A DNA stretch of 64,000 bases from Synechococcus sp. RedBA-s (lineage in GTDB: Bacteria; Cyanobacteriota; Cyanobacteriia; PCC-6307; Cyanobiaceae), in contig NZ_JAGQBF010000005.1 in assembly GCF_024345495.1 (NCBI RefSeq), forward strand, positions 1 through 64,000. Direction: 5' to 3'. Under the pieces are notes generated by a model. The model was not told the origin of the DNA, searched no databases, and worked only from the letters and a program-made list of their open reading frames with translations. Positions 41,323 to 49,857 of this stretch are shown here, piece after piece. A program made the position numbers and the translations under genes. Within the stretch, counting starts at the first letter, position 1. Every line of letters starts with the position of its first letter.

Positions 41323-42344
41323 TGCAGGACCTCGCGCACCAGGGCCAGGGCGAGCACGGGCAGGTGCAGCAACTGACGGCCACTGAGCCAGTAGAGGCGA
41401 TGCCACCAGTACACCGGCCAGGCCCCACCCCGCGCCGGGGGCACCAGGGGGTAGGGCATCTGCTCCAGGAACACCTCCGGTATCGCCAGGAAGGTGCTCC
41501 AGAAAGTCATGCGCCGGGCATGATCCACCTCCTCCTGCAACGCCGGGGAGGGCTGGGGGAGGCTGCCTGGCTGCAGCCGCCACAGCCCCGGGGCCTGCTC
41601 CAGATAACGGCAGGCCCGCGAGCGTCGTCCCCAGGGATGCTGGGCCGCCAGCAACCGGTTGGCCAGACGGGAAGCCCGCATGGCGGCGAACCCCTGGGAG
41701 CGCCGCAGCCCGAACCAGCCCGCGGCCGCGGCCTGCTCGGCCCGCTCCTGATCGCTGTGGGGGATCACCTCCAGCCAGTCGGCGGGGATGCGGGCCGGCT
41801 GCTGCCCCAGCCGTTGCACCAGCCGCGCCGCCAGGTCCTTGTCGTCGAAGCCGTAACCCACCAACACTTCGTTGTAGCCGCCCACCGCCGCCAGCAGTGA
41901 GCGGGCCACCATGACCTGGCCCTTGCGGCCCTCGGGGCCACTGCCAAGGGCGCAGAGGATGGACCGGGCACCCTCTGAGAGAGCCGGATCAGCGGCCTCA
42001 AGAGCCACCCTCAGCCCAGCGGCGGCGGGATCGAAGCGCTCGCTCGGCCAGCAGTCCGCATCGAGCTTGAGCAGGAGGGAGCCCCGGGCCTGGGCGATGG
42101 CGAAGTTGTAGGCACGGCACAGGTTCCAGCGGCCTTCCCCCTCCACCCGCAGCAGGCGCAGGCGGGGATCGGTGGGCAGGTCGCCCCTGCGCAGGGGCTC
42201 GGTGCTGCTCCAGTCCACGATCAGGTGTTCCTGGTGGTGGGGCCAGCGGCTGAGGGCGGCGGCCGATCGCAGCAGGTGGTCGCGGCGGTTCATGCAGACC
42301 GTCACCACACTCAGGCCGGGCACCACGCCCAGCCCCGGCACCAC
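41295..42344 (-). CDS. GT2 glycosyltransferase, tandem copy 2
   Basis: About 349 residues from GTG 42344; the frame extends further upstream, but that part lies antisense or out of frame with the preceding gene. Same layout as its neighbour: SVVTVCMNRRDHLLRSAAAL, LIVDWSSTEPLRRGDLP, LLLKLDADCWPSERFDP and GGYNEVLVGYGFDDKDLAAR, with a C-terminal VDHARRMTFWSTFLAIPEVF. The close parallel throughout indicates a tandem duplication followed by divergence of the middle region, which is about 20 residues longer here. Confidence 0.85.
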   Translation of the reverse strand: MVPGLGVVPGLSVVTVCMNRRDHLLRSAAALSRWPHHQEHLIVDWSSTEPLRRGDLPTDPRLRLLRVEGEGRWNLCRAYNFAIAQARGSLLLKLDADCWPSERFDPAAAGLRVALEAADPALSEGARSILCALGSGPEGRKGQVMVARSLLAAVGGYNEVLVGYGFDDKDLAARLVQRLGQQPARIPADWLEVIPHSDQERAEQAAAAGWFGLRRSQGFAAMRASRLANRLLAAQHPWGRRSRACRYLEQAPGLWRLQPGSLPQPSPALQEEVDHARRMTFWSTFLAIPEVFLEQMPYPLVPPARGGAWPVYWWHRLYWLSGRQLLHLPVLALALVREVLQWAWRRPRG

Positions 42345-42372
42345 TGGCTCCGTTGCGCGCGCGCCCAACGGG

Positions 42373-43143
42373 TCAGTCCCAGAGCCTGAGGGCGTCGTCG
42401 CGGGCGGAGAACCATTCCGCCGCCAGCGGGCCGCCCATGGTGCGCTGCTCCCGGAACCAGGGGCCCCCCAATGTCCAGTGGAGCAGGGTTGGGCCTCCTT
42501 CGGCCACGGCGGCCGTCGGGGCGGCCTGCACATCCACCAGGTGGTTCCAGCGACCGTCGAGGGCACCGATCTCATGGTCTCCAGCCAGCCAGTGGAAGCG
42601 GTGCAGCTCCAGGCCGCTGGCGCTGTTCACGTAGTCGGGCGTGAGCGCCTGGCAGCGGCCGCAGTTCAGCAGCATCAGGGAGCTCCAGTTCTTTTTCGGG
42701 TAGGCGCTCTGCACCTCGCCGAGGAATTTCACGGTTTCCGCCGGCACGTGCTCGTGCTGAACGCACATCAGGGCGTAGTCGTCGTTGCGTTCGGCCCAGA
42801 GTTCGGCGATATCACCGCGGCAGAGCATGTCGCAGTCCATGAAGACGGCCCAGCCCTGATAGCCCATCAGATAGGGCACCAGGAAGCGGGTGAAGGAGAA
42901 GGCCGTGCTCTGCTTCGGATCCTTCTGCCGGTGATAGAGACCCTGCTGCTCCAGCTGAGGGGTCACCAGAGGTGTGATCGCCAGCGGTGCGCTGCTGTGC
43001 TGATAGAGGCTGTCGATCAGCACAGTGGTGGCGGCCCGCTCGCGCGGGTCGTAGCCAATGAAGATGGGGATCGGTGCCGGACCCCGCCGATCCGTTGCCG
43101 CGATCACGCTGGAATTGACTGCGACAGGGGAGGGCTGTTCCAT
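42373..43143 (-). CDS. GT8-like glycosyltransferase
   Basis: 256 residues. IPIFIGYDPRERAATTVLIDSL at the start and the metal-binding WAVFMDCDMLCRGDI (Asp103-x-Asp105) point to a GT8-like or related GT-A enzyme. A later NCGRCQALTPDYVN and LHWTLGGPWF complete the fold. Proteins of this type occur in bacterial polysaccharide clusters, with varied sugars. It is first of four minus-strand transferase genes in a row. Confidence 0.75.
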   Translation of the reverse strand: MEQPSPVAVNSSVIAATDRRGPAPIPIFIGYDPRERAATTVLIDSLYQHSSAPLAITPLVTPQLEQQGLYHRQKDPKQSTAFSFTRFLVPYLMGYQGWAVFMDCDMLCRGDIAELWAERNDDYALMCVQHEHVPAETVKFLGEVQSAYPKKNWSSLMLLNCGRCQALTPDYVNSASGLELHRFHWLAGDHEIGALDGRWNHLVDVQAAPTAAVAEGGPTLLHWTLGGPWFREQRTMGGPLAAEWFSARDDALRLWD

Positions 43144-43245
43144 GGGGCCAATCCTGCGGACATTGATCGGGGGTCAGAGTAAGGGCTGGACGTTGCTTGC
43201 CCGAGGCCGGCTCAGCCTTGCCTCGGCAGGGGCCTGACCGAAGGC

Positions 43246-44931
43246 TTAACGCAGGTTTCCCTCTCGGCAGCGGTTTCTGAAGGTGGCAAGCTTTCCAGCA
43301 ACCACCTCGCGCAAGTTGTCCGAGTTGGCATAGAGCAGGACGCAGGGTCCGGAACCGTCTTCCCGGCATCCCAGCCGACCCGATGGGGGCCCATAGGCGG
43401 CAAGAACGTCCTTGACCTTGATGAGGCTTGGCTGTTCTTCATCGACCCTCAGATACACGAAGCTGAAGGTCCCCAGCCGCTCACTGAGGGGTGCATCCAG
43501 AGGCTGAGCTGAGGCGGAAAGGAAGGCCTCCCGATTGTGCGCCCAGAGATCAGGCTCGCCATCGCTGTCGATGGGAAGCACCTCAACGCTGCCACGGGAT
43601 ACAGCCGTCAGATGGGCACCCCAGAAGTCGGACAAGCCTCTGTGATGTCCCAGCGAAGCCAACCGTTCCAGCATGACCCCGTCGGCTGGGTCATACCGGC
43701 TCTGAAAGCGGGCGGCCAGAGGGGGTGACGCCACACGCAAAAGGACCCAGGCCATGGGCAGGGCAAGGAGAAGCGCCAGGACGGCACCCAGGACTGACCT
43801 TCTCCCCGTCATGGCCAGCGGGGAAGCCGGCGCGCCTGCGGCTGGGAAGACCAGCATCGCGATCATGACAAGCATCAGCAGGGGCAGGGTGAGGAAATAG
43901 CGCCGTGGAGTGTCGGGAAGAAACCAGCTGTAGACATGGGGACTCAGGGCTGAAAGAGCCACGGCCAGGGCCACGGGCCCCAGGGACGTAGTGGCGCGAA
44001 ACAGCAGGAGCAGACCCAAGGCTGTGGCCAGGAGAACGAGGGGCGAGTCCCGGTACTCCGCCAACAGGTTGCTGTCCGGAAAGACGCCCAGGTTGAACCC
44101 GCACTGGAGATTGAAGGAGCGTGCGGCGATCACCCCAAGCAGGGCCGCCCCCAGCAGTGAAACCAGCAAGGGCCCCATCTGGCTGCGCAGCCACCCCTGC
44201 ACAGGGTCCGTGCGCCCGGCCTCCCGGCTCACCCCGGACGAGCTGAGCAGGATCAGCACAAGCCCCATCCCCACCGGAGCGACGGCCGTGAAGAGCAGCA
44301 GCACATTGGACAGGGTGCCGATGAAAGCCAGTGCCACAAGGGCGGCGGCAGCCAGGCGGGATCGCAGCGGCGACCGGCTCCTGACCATGAGGGCCATCAG
44401 GACCAGCAGCAGCAGCGTGTTGAACACGTTGCCGCCGTGGTGCACAGGTGTCTGCGTGAGCCCGATCGCTTCTCGATAAAGCGGGCTGACCTGCACCAGG
44501 ACGGAGGTTCCCAGCACGGTGACCACCCACGCCCACCAGCGGCTCAGAGGGGTTGTCAGAAAGATCAGCGCTCCCTGCAAAGCCAGCAGCAGGGACCCGA
44601 TCAGGATGGAGTACCAGGCCAGAAGCAGCTCGATGGTTTCCGGGCCGTCCATCCATTGGAGCCCTAGCCCTGCCCGCAGGATCAGCAGATCCGGCAAGAA
44701 ACTCGGGATTCTTGCCAGCCGAAGCTCCTGAAGGCTGTCCACCCGGCCATGGGTCAGCAGAAGCAACTGGGTGATCGGTGCCGAGCTGTCCGTGTTGAGA
44801 ACCACCTCGCCCTGATTCCAGGTTGCGAGGATGATCCCTCCCGCCAGCCAGGCCAGCAGGAACACCAGATCGGCAGCCGCCCGGGCTGCGATCACGGTGA
44901 CATCGTCGCGGCTCAACGGCGTTCGCAGCAT
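43246..44931 (-). CDS. Large polytopic membrane protein, function unknown
   Basis: About 561 residues from ATG 44931. Roughly eleven hydrophobic segments (about 20-450) are followed by a soluble C-terminal domain of about 110 residues. The design resembles GT-C glycosyltransferases, which use polyprenyl-phosphate sugars, but no catalytic Asp motif can be pinned down. It lies in the glycan region, upstream of the transferases and divergent from pcrA. The longer frame (to 45201) overlaps pcrA and is rejected. Confidence 0.65.
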   Translation of the reverse strand: MLRTPLSRDDVTVIAARAAADLVFLLAWLAGGIILATWNQGEVVLNTDSSAPITQLLLLTHGRVDSLQELRLARIPSFLPDLLILRAGLGLQWMDGPETIELLLAWYSILIGSLLLALQGALIFLTTPLSRWWAWVVTVLGTSVLVQVSPLYREAIGLTQTPVHHGGNVFNTLLLLVLMALMVRSRSPLRSRLAAAALVALAFIGTLSNVLLLFTAVAPVGMGLVLILLSSSGVSREAGRTDPVQGWLRSQMGPLLVSLLGAALLGVIAARSFNLQCGFNLGVFPDSNLLAEYRDSPLVLLATALGLLLLFRATTSLGPVALAVALSALSPHVYSWFLPDTPRRYFLTLPLLMLVMIAMLVFPAAGAPASPLAMTGRRSVLGAVLALLLALPMAWVLLRVASPPLAARFQSRYDPADGVMLERLASLGHHRGLSDFWGAHLTAVSRGSVEVLPIDSDGEPDLWAHNREAFLSASAQPLDAPLSERLGTFSFVYLRVDEEQPSLIKVKDVLAAYGPPSGRLGCREDGSGPCVLLYANSDNLREVVAGKLATFRNRCREGNLR

Positions 44932-45045
44932 GGACAGGAACGAGGCTTTGCTGTTCTCCCCCGAACCAGCTGGGCTCTGCTGAATAGCCCGGGAGTCGCC
45001 AGGACAGGACCTGAAAGCCAGCCAGGCGTCGATACAGTAGGTGCA

Positions 45046-47439
45046 ATGAGCTTCCTCGCCGGCCTCAACGACGCGCAGCGCCGAGCGGTCGATCACCACA
45101 ACGGCCCCCTGCTGGTGGTGGCCGGGGCGGGCAGCGGCAAGACCCGGGCCCTCACCCACCGCATCGCCCACCTGATCGGCCACCACGGCGTTGATCCCCA
45201 CCAGCTGCTGGCGGTCACCTTCACCAACAAGGCGGCGCGGGAGATGAAGGAGAGGCTGGAGGTGTTACTGGCCCAGCGACTGGCCGGAAGCCAGTTCGGC
45301 CAGCCCTTCAGCACCCTGCAACCCCAGCAGCAGCGACAGCTGCGCAACCGCATCTACCGGGAGGTCACCAAAGAGCTCTGGATCGGTACCTTCCACGCCC
45401 TGTTCGCGCGGCTGCTGCGCTTCGACATCGACAAGTACAAGGACCCGGAAGGGCTCAGCTGGACCCGCCAGTTCTCGATCTACGACGAATCCGACGCCCA
45501 GACTCTGGTCAAGGAGATCGTCACCCAGGAGCTGGGCCTCGACCCCAAGCGCTTCGAGCCCAAGAAGGTGCGCTGGGCAATCAGCAATGCCAAGAACCAG
45601 GGCTGGCTGCCGGATGTGATGGAGGCCAAGGCCGAGGGGATGCGCGGCCGCAAGGAGGCCGAGGCCTACCGGCTCTACCGCCGTGCCCTGGCCGCCAACA
45701 ATGCCCTCGACTTCGACGACCTGCTGCTGCTGCCAGTTCAGCTGCTGCAGAGCAACGAGCAGGTGCGCCACTACTGGCACGGCCGCTTCCGCCACGTGCT
45801 GGTGGACGAATACCAGGACACCAACCGCACCCAGTACGACCTGATCAAGCTGCTGGTGACCGGCGGCCGCGACCCCGAAACCTTCAACGACTGGGGCGGG
45901 CGCTCGGTGTTCGTGGTGGGCGACGCCGACCAGAGCATCTACAGCTTCCGGGCGGCTGATTTCACGATCCTGATGGGCTTCCAGGACGACTTCGGCGACC
46001 GGGCCAGCGACGAGGCCACCCGCACGATGGTGAAGCTGGAGGAGAACTACCGCTCAACCGCCACGATCCTGGAGGCGGCCAACGCCCTGATCGCCCACAA
46101 CAGTGAGCGCATCGACAAGGTGCTGCGCCCCACCCGCGGCGAAGGCGAGCTGATCACCCTCACCCGCTGCGACGACGAGATCGCTGAGGCCGAGGCCGTG
46201 GTGCACCGCCTACGGATGCTGGAGGCGGCCCACCCCGAGCTGCGCTGGGGCGACATGGCGATCCTTTATCGCACCAACGCCCAGAGCCGGGCGATGGAGG
46301 AGTCGCTGGTGCGCTGGGGCATCCCCTACATCGTCGTAGGGGGTCTGCGCTTCTACGACCGGCGCGAGATCAAGGACGTGCTGGCCTACCTGCGCCTGCT
46401 GGTGAACCCCGCCGACAGCGTCAGCCTGCTGCGGGTGCTGAACGTGCCCCGGCGCGGCATCGGCAAAACCACGGTGCAGCGTCTCAGCGACGCCTCCGCC
46501 CAGCTGGGCATGCCGCTGTGGGAGGTGGTGAACGATGCGGAGGCCGTGCGCTCCCTGGCCGGTCGCTCCGCCAAGGGGCTGCTGCAGTTCAGCGAACTGA
46601 TCAGTGATCTCAGCGGCCGCACCCAGGACGCGCCCCCAGCGGAGCTGGTGCAGCGGGTGATGGAGCAGAGCGGCTACCTGGCCGAACTGATCACCGAAGG
46701 CACCGATGAGGCCGAGGAGCGGCGGCGCAACCTGCAGGAACTGGTCAACGCCGCCCTGCAGTATCAGGAGGAGAACGAGGAGGGGTCGCTGGAGGGTTTC
46801 CTGGCCTCCGCCGCCCTGGCCAGCGACGCCGACAGCAAGGACACCGCCGCCGACCGGGTCACCCTGATGACCCTGCACGCCAGCAAGGGGCTGGAGTTTC
46901 CCGTGGTGTGCATGGTGGGGCTGGAGCAGGGGCTGTTCCCCAGCTACCGCTCCCTGGAGGATCCCTCCGCCCTGGAGGAGGAGCGGCGCCTCTGCTACGT
47001 GGGCATCACCCGCGCCAAGGAGCGGCTGTTCCTCTCCCACGCCAGTGAGCGGCGGCTATGGGGCGGCATGCGCGAGCCGGCCATTCCCTCGGTATTTCTC
47101 TCGGAGCTGCCGCCGGAGCTGGTGCAGGGCGACATCCCCCAGAGCGGTGGCGCCGCCATCCGGCGAGAGCAGCGGCTAGATCGCCTCACCCGGGTGGACC
47201 GCGAGGAGAGCCAGCGGGTGGCCGCCGGCGGCAGCGCTTCGGCCCCCACCAATGCGGTGCGGCGCCGGGCGCCGGCGCGGGCCTGGGCCATCGGCGATCA
47301 GTTGCGCCACGCCAGCTTCGGCGACGGCACGATCACCCACCTGTTCGGCAGCGGCGAGAAGATCTCGATCGCAGTGAAGTTCGAGGGCATGGGCCCGAAG
47401 ATCCTCGATCCGCGCCTGGCACCGATCGAGCCCCTGTGA
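45046..47439 (+). CDS. pcrA: ATP-dependent DNA helicase PcrA/UvrD
   Basis: Superfamily 1 3'-5' helicase for repair and replication restart. About 797 residues. Motif Ia/I region LLVVAGAGSGKTRALTHRIA (Walker A), TFTNKAAREMKERL, VDEYQDTNRTQYDLIKLL (Walker B), VGDADQSIYSFRAAD, EENYRS and VTLMTLHASKGLEFP are all present. A C-terminal Tudor-like tail (IGDQLRHASFGDGTITHLFG) is typical of PcrA. The ATG at 45046 begins with MSFLAGLNDAQRRAV. It overlaps the next gene by 3 nt. Confidence 0.97.
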   Translation: MSFLAGLNDAQRRAVDHHNGPLLVVAGAGSGKTRALTHRIAHLIGHHGVDPHQLLAVTFTNKAAREMKERLEVLLAQRLAGSQFGQPFSTLQPQQQRQLRNRIYREVTKELWIGTFHALFARLLRFDIDKYKDPEGLSWTRQFSIYDESDAQTLVKEIVTQELGLDPKRFEPKKVRWAISNAKNQGWLPDVMEAKAEGMRGRKEAEAYRLYRRALAANNALDFDDLLLLPVQLLQSNEQVRHYWHGRFRHVLVDEYQDTNRTQYDLIKLLVTGGRDPETFNDWGGRSVFVVGDADQSIYSFRAADFTILMGFQDDFGDRASDEATRTMVKLEENYRSTATILEAANALIAHNSERIDKVLRPTRGEGELITLTRCDDEIAEAEAVVHRLRMLEAAHPELRWGDMAILYRTNAQSRAMEESLVRWGIPYIVVGGLRFYDRREIKDVLAYLRLLVNPADSVSLLRVLNVPRRGIGKTTVQRLSDASAQLGMPLWEVVNDAEAVRSLAGRSAKGLLQFSELISDLSGRTQDAPPAELVQRVMEQSGYLAELITEGTDEAEERRRNLQELVNAALQYQEENEEGSLEGFLASAALASDADSKDTAADRVTLMTLHASKGLEFPVVCMVGLEQGLFPSYRSLEDPSALEEERRLCYVGITRAKERLFLSHASERRLWGGMREPAIPSVFLSELPPELVQGDIPQSGGAAIRREQRLDRLTRVDREESQRVAAGGSASAPTNAVRRRAPARAWAIGDQLRHASFGDGTITHLFGSGEKISIAVKFEGMGPKILDPRLAPIEPL

Positions 47440-48518
47440 GCCCGGCCGCCAGGGCGCTGGTGCTCAGCGGAGGGCTGATTCACCTGGTCAACCAGCTGGC
47501 GGTGGTGCTGGAGCGGCCGGAGTTGCGCGGCGGTGCCGCCGAGATCGCCCTGCTGCTCACCGGAGCCATCACCTGGGATCCCCTGCGCCTGGCCGAGCAG
47601 CACGGGGCGATCGAGCGCTGGCTGGAGCAGCTGCGCCAGCTCGATCCCCCTGCCATGGCCCCGGTGCACCTGGTGATGAAGCCGGAGGAGCTCAGGCCCG
47701 GCCGCTTCGATCTGGCCTGTCTCAACAACCAGTGGCAGCGGGTGCAGCGCGAGCCCTGCGAGCGGCTGGAGATCCCCACCTGGCTGATCTGCGGCGATGG
47801 CCTGGGCCTGTATTACCGCTGCGCCCGTGAGCTGAAGGCGATCCTGCCCAGCCTGCTCAACCGACCGATTCCAGAGCCGCACCGGCGGGTGCACACAGCA
47901 CTCGAAGGACCCCAACCGTGCTGGCATCGCCCCCATGGGCCGATCGATCCCGTGCCGCTCAGCACGCGCTCGCGGCTGTTCGAGGCCCTGGTGGCCAGCT
48001 TCGATGGGGCCTGCGCAGCGTTCGTTGAAGCCTGCCTGGCGGCCACCCGGCCGGAGCGGCCGCTCTGGCTCTGCTCCCTGCCCAACCTGGCCCATCAGTT
48101 CCCCAAAGAGCGCCTGCCACCGGCCCTGCTCGCCGCCTGGATTGGCCAGCTGCCGGGCTTCGATCCAGCCCTGGACCGGCTCGTGCTGATCGAGCACCCC
48201 AAGGCACCGAACGCCGGCAGCTTCGGGCCCGAAACACCTCAGGGGGTGGCTGCCGTGTTGCGCAGCGCCGTGCCGGTTGAGGTGCTGGTGCGGGCTCTGG
48301 AGCAGGCGGCCCCCGGCCGGCGCCTGGTGGTGGCCGGCCTCACCTCGGCGGTCTACGGCGTGCGCAGCCTCAGCGGCGCCGAGGTGGTCTGGCTGGGCCT
48401 TGGGCCTCTCTGGGCCCACAACCCCCGCTACCGGCGCCATCCCCTGGAATTCCTGCATCGTCTGGTGCGGGTGCGGCGCATGGCCTGGCTCACCCGACGA
48501 CTGGTGACCCCGTGCTGA
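47436..48518 (+). CDS. Putative polysialyltransferase-like glycosyltransferase B
   Basis: About 360 residues from GTG 47436, overlapping the pcrA stop (GTGA). The start ALVLSGGLIHLVNQLAVVLE resembles the first strand/helix of polysialyltransferase-type proteins. The same ordered motifs as in protein A are seen: Gly-Asp-Gly at 120-122 (in LICGDGLGLYY), His-Pro at 254-255 (in VLIEHPKAP) and Ser304 (in VAGLTSAVYGV). These match the acidic-Gly, HP and Ser/Thr motifs of sialyl/polysialyltransferases. The sugar donor is not known; CMP-KDO is made in this window. It also overlaps the CCA gene by 7 nt. Confidence 0.55.
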   Translation: MSPAARALVLSGGLIHLVNQLAVVLERPELRGGAAEIALLLTGAITWDPLRLAEQHGAIERWLEQLRQLDPPAMAPVHLVMKPEELRPGRFDLACLNNQWQRVQREPCERLEIPTWLICGDGLGLYYRCARELKAILPSLLNRPIPEPHRRVHTALEGPQPCWHRPHGPIDPVPLSTRSRLFEALVASFDGACAAFVEACLAATRPERPLWLCSLPNLAHQFPKERLPPALLAAWIGQLPGFDPALDRLVLIEHPKAPNAGSFGPETPQGVAAVLRSAVPVEVLVRALEQAAPGRRLVVAGLTSAVYGVRSLSGAEVVWLGLGPLWAHNPRYRRHPLEFLHRLVRVRRMAWLTRRLVTPC

Positions 48519-49834
48519 TCCAGCTCGAGCCGCCCCTGCGCCGGGCCCTGCAGCTGGTGGTGGAAGCTGCCGCCCCCCTGCCGGTGGCTCTGGTGGGCGG
48601 GGCCGTGCGGGATCTGCTGCTGCACCGGGTGCACAGGGATCCCTGGCGGGGCCTGCCCGATCTCGACCTGGTGGTGGAGCAATCCAGTGCTGAAGAGGGC
48701 CCGCCCGCCGCCCACCGCATCGCCCGCCAGCTGGCCGAGCGGCTGGGCCCCAGCCTGCGCCGCTGCCAGCTGCACGAGGAGTTCGGCACAGCCGAACTCA
48801 ACATCGACGGGGTGCTGCTGGACCTGGCCACCGCCCGGCGGGAGTGGTACAAGGAGCCCGGCGCCAATCCCAGCGTCAGGTATGGCTCCCTGGCGGATGA
48901 CCTGGCCCGCCGCGATCTGAGCATCAACGCCATCGCCCTGCTGCTGGATGCCGAGCAACTGGAGCAGGCCGAGGCGGCGCACGCTGACGCTCTCGAGAGC
49001 CAGCTGCTGGACCCCTTCGGCGGCCGGGAGGATCTGGCGGCCCGCCGTCTGCGCTTCCTGCACGGGCACAGCCTTGAGGACGATCCCACCCGGATCGTGC
49101 GGGCCGCCCGCTACAGCGCCCGCCTGGGCCTGGAGCTGGCCCCCGAAGCGCTAGCCCAGTGGCAGCGCACCCTGGCGGCCTGGCCCTGGCGCCGGGCTGA
49201 GGTCAACCCCGGCGGCAGCCCGGGGGTGCCACCCTCCCTGGGCAGCCGGTTGCGCAAGGAACTGGAACTGCTGCTGGGGCGCGAGCCCTGGCCGCGGGCC
49301 CTGGAGCTGCTGCAGCACTGGCAGGCCCTGGAACTGCTGGATTCGAGTCTGCAGCACGACCTGAGCTGGCGGCAGCGGCTGCGCTGGGCCCAGCGGCTGC
49401 TGGCCCTGGCGCAGTTGCCCCCCTGGCCTCAGGAGCAGTGGTTGATGCTGGCTTTGCTGGCCCCCTTGGCCGACCCCGTGGCCCTGGCCGACCAGCTGCA
49501 GCTGCCCCACCGCAGTCAGCAGAGCCTGCGCGGACTGGTGCGGCTGCGACACTGGCTGGCTGAGCCCGGCCTTGAGCCTGGCGCCAGCCCGGCGCAGCTG
49601 AGTTTGGTCCTGGAGCGGGGGGGGCTGAGCCCGGAGGTGGTGATCCTGGCGCTGGTTAGCCGTCCGCCTGGGGTCTGGCGACGGGGGCTGCTGCGCTGGT
49701 TGCTGCGCTGGCGCTGCCTGGCCTCCCCCATCAGCGCCCGGCAGCTGATGGAGGCGGGATATCCCGCAGGACCGGCCCTGGGGGAGAAGTTGCGCCAGCT
49801 GCGCAGGCAGCGCCTCGATCAGGAGCGCTGGTGA
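48512..49834 (+). CDS. cca: tRNA nucleotidyltransferase (CCA-adding family)
   Basis: 440 residues of the class II polymerase beta family that builds or repairs tRNA 3' CCA ends. PVALVGGAVRDLLL is the GG motif, LPDLDLVVE supplies the catalytic Asp pair, and LARRDLSINAIAL and EDDPTRIVRAARYSARLGLEL are the sugar- and RNA-binding motifs. The C-terminal half is helical and Leu-rich. Some cyanobacteria split C- and A-addition between enzymes; this one could be either full or partial. The GTG start overlaps the previous gene. Confidence 0.88.
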   Translation: MLIQLEPPLRRALQLVVEAAAPLPVALVGGAVRDLLLHRVHRDPWRGLPDLDLVVEQSSAEEGPPAAHRIARQLAERLGPSLRRCQLHEEFGTAELNIDGVLLDLATARREWYKEPGANPSVRYGSLADDLARRDLSINAIALLLDAEQLEQAEAAHADALESQLLDPFGGREDLAARRLRFLHGHSLEDDPTRIVRAARYSARLGLELAPEALAQWQRTLAAWPWRRAEVNPGGSPGVPPSLGSRLRKELELLLGREPWPRALELLQHWQALELLDSSLQHDLSWRQRLRWAQRLLALAQLPPWPQEQWLMLALLAPLADPVALADQLQLPHRSQQSLRGLVRLRHWLAEPGLEPGASPAQLSLVLERGGLSPEVVILALVSRPPGVWRRGLLRWLLRWRCLASPISARQLMEAGYPAGPALGEKLRQLRRQRLDQERW

Positions 49835-49857
49835 GGCCGGGGCCCGCTCACCAGCGC
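49825..49857. terminator. 10-bp inverted repeat over convergent stop codons
   Basis: GCGCTGGTGA (49825-49834) and TCACCAGCGC (49848-49857) are exact inverted copies, 13 bases apart. Each ends with the stop codon of one convergent gene, so both proteins end in Arg-Trp. The spacer GGCCGGGGCCCGC may itself fold. Confidence 0.65.
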
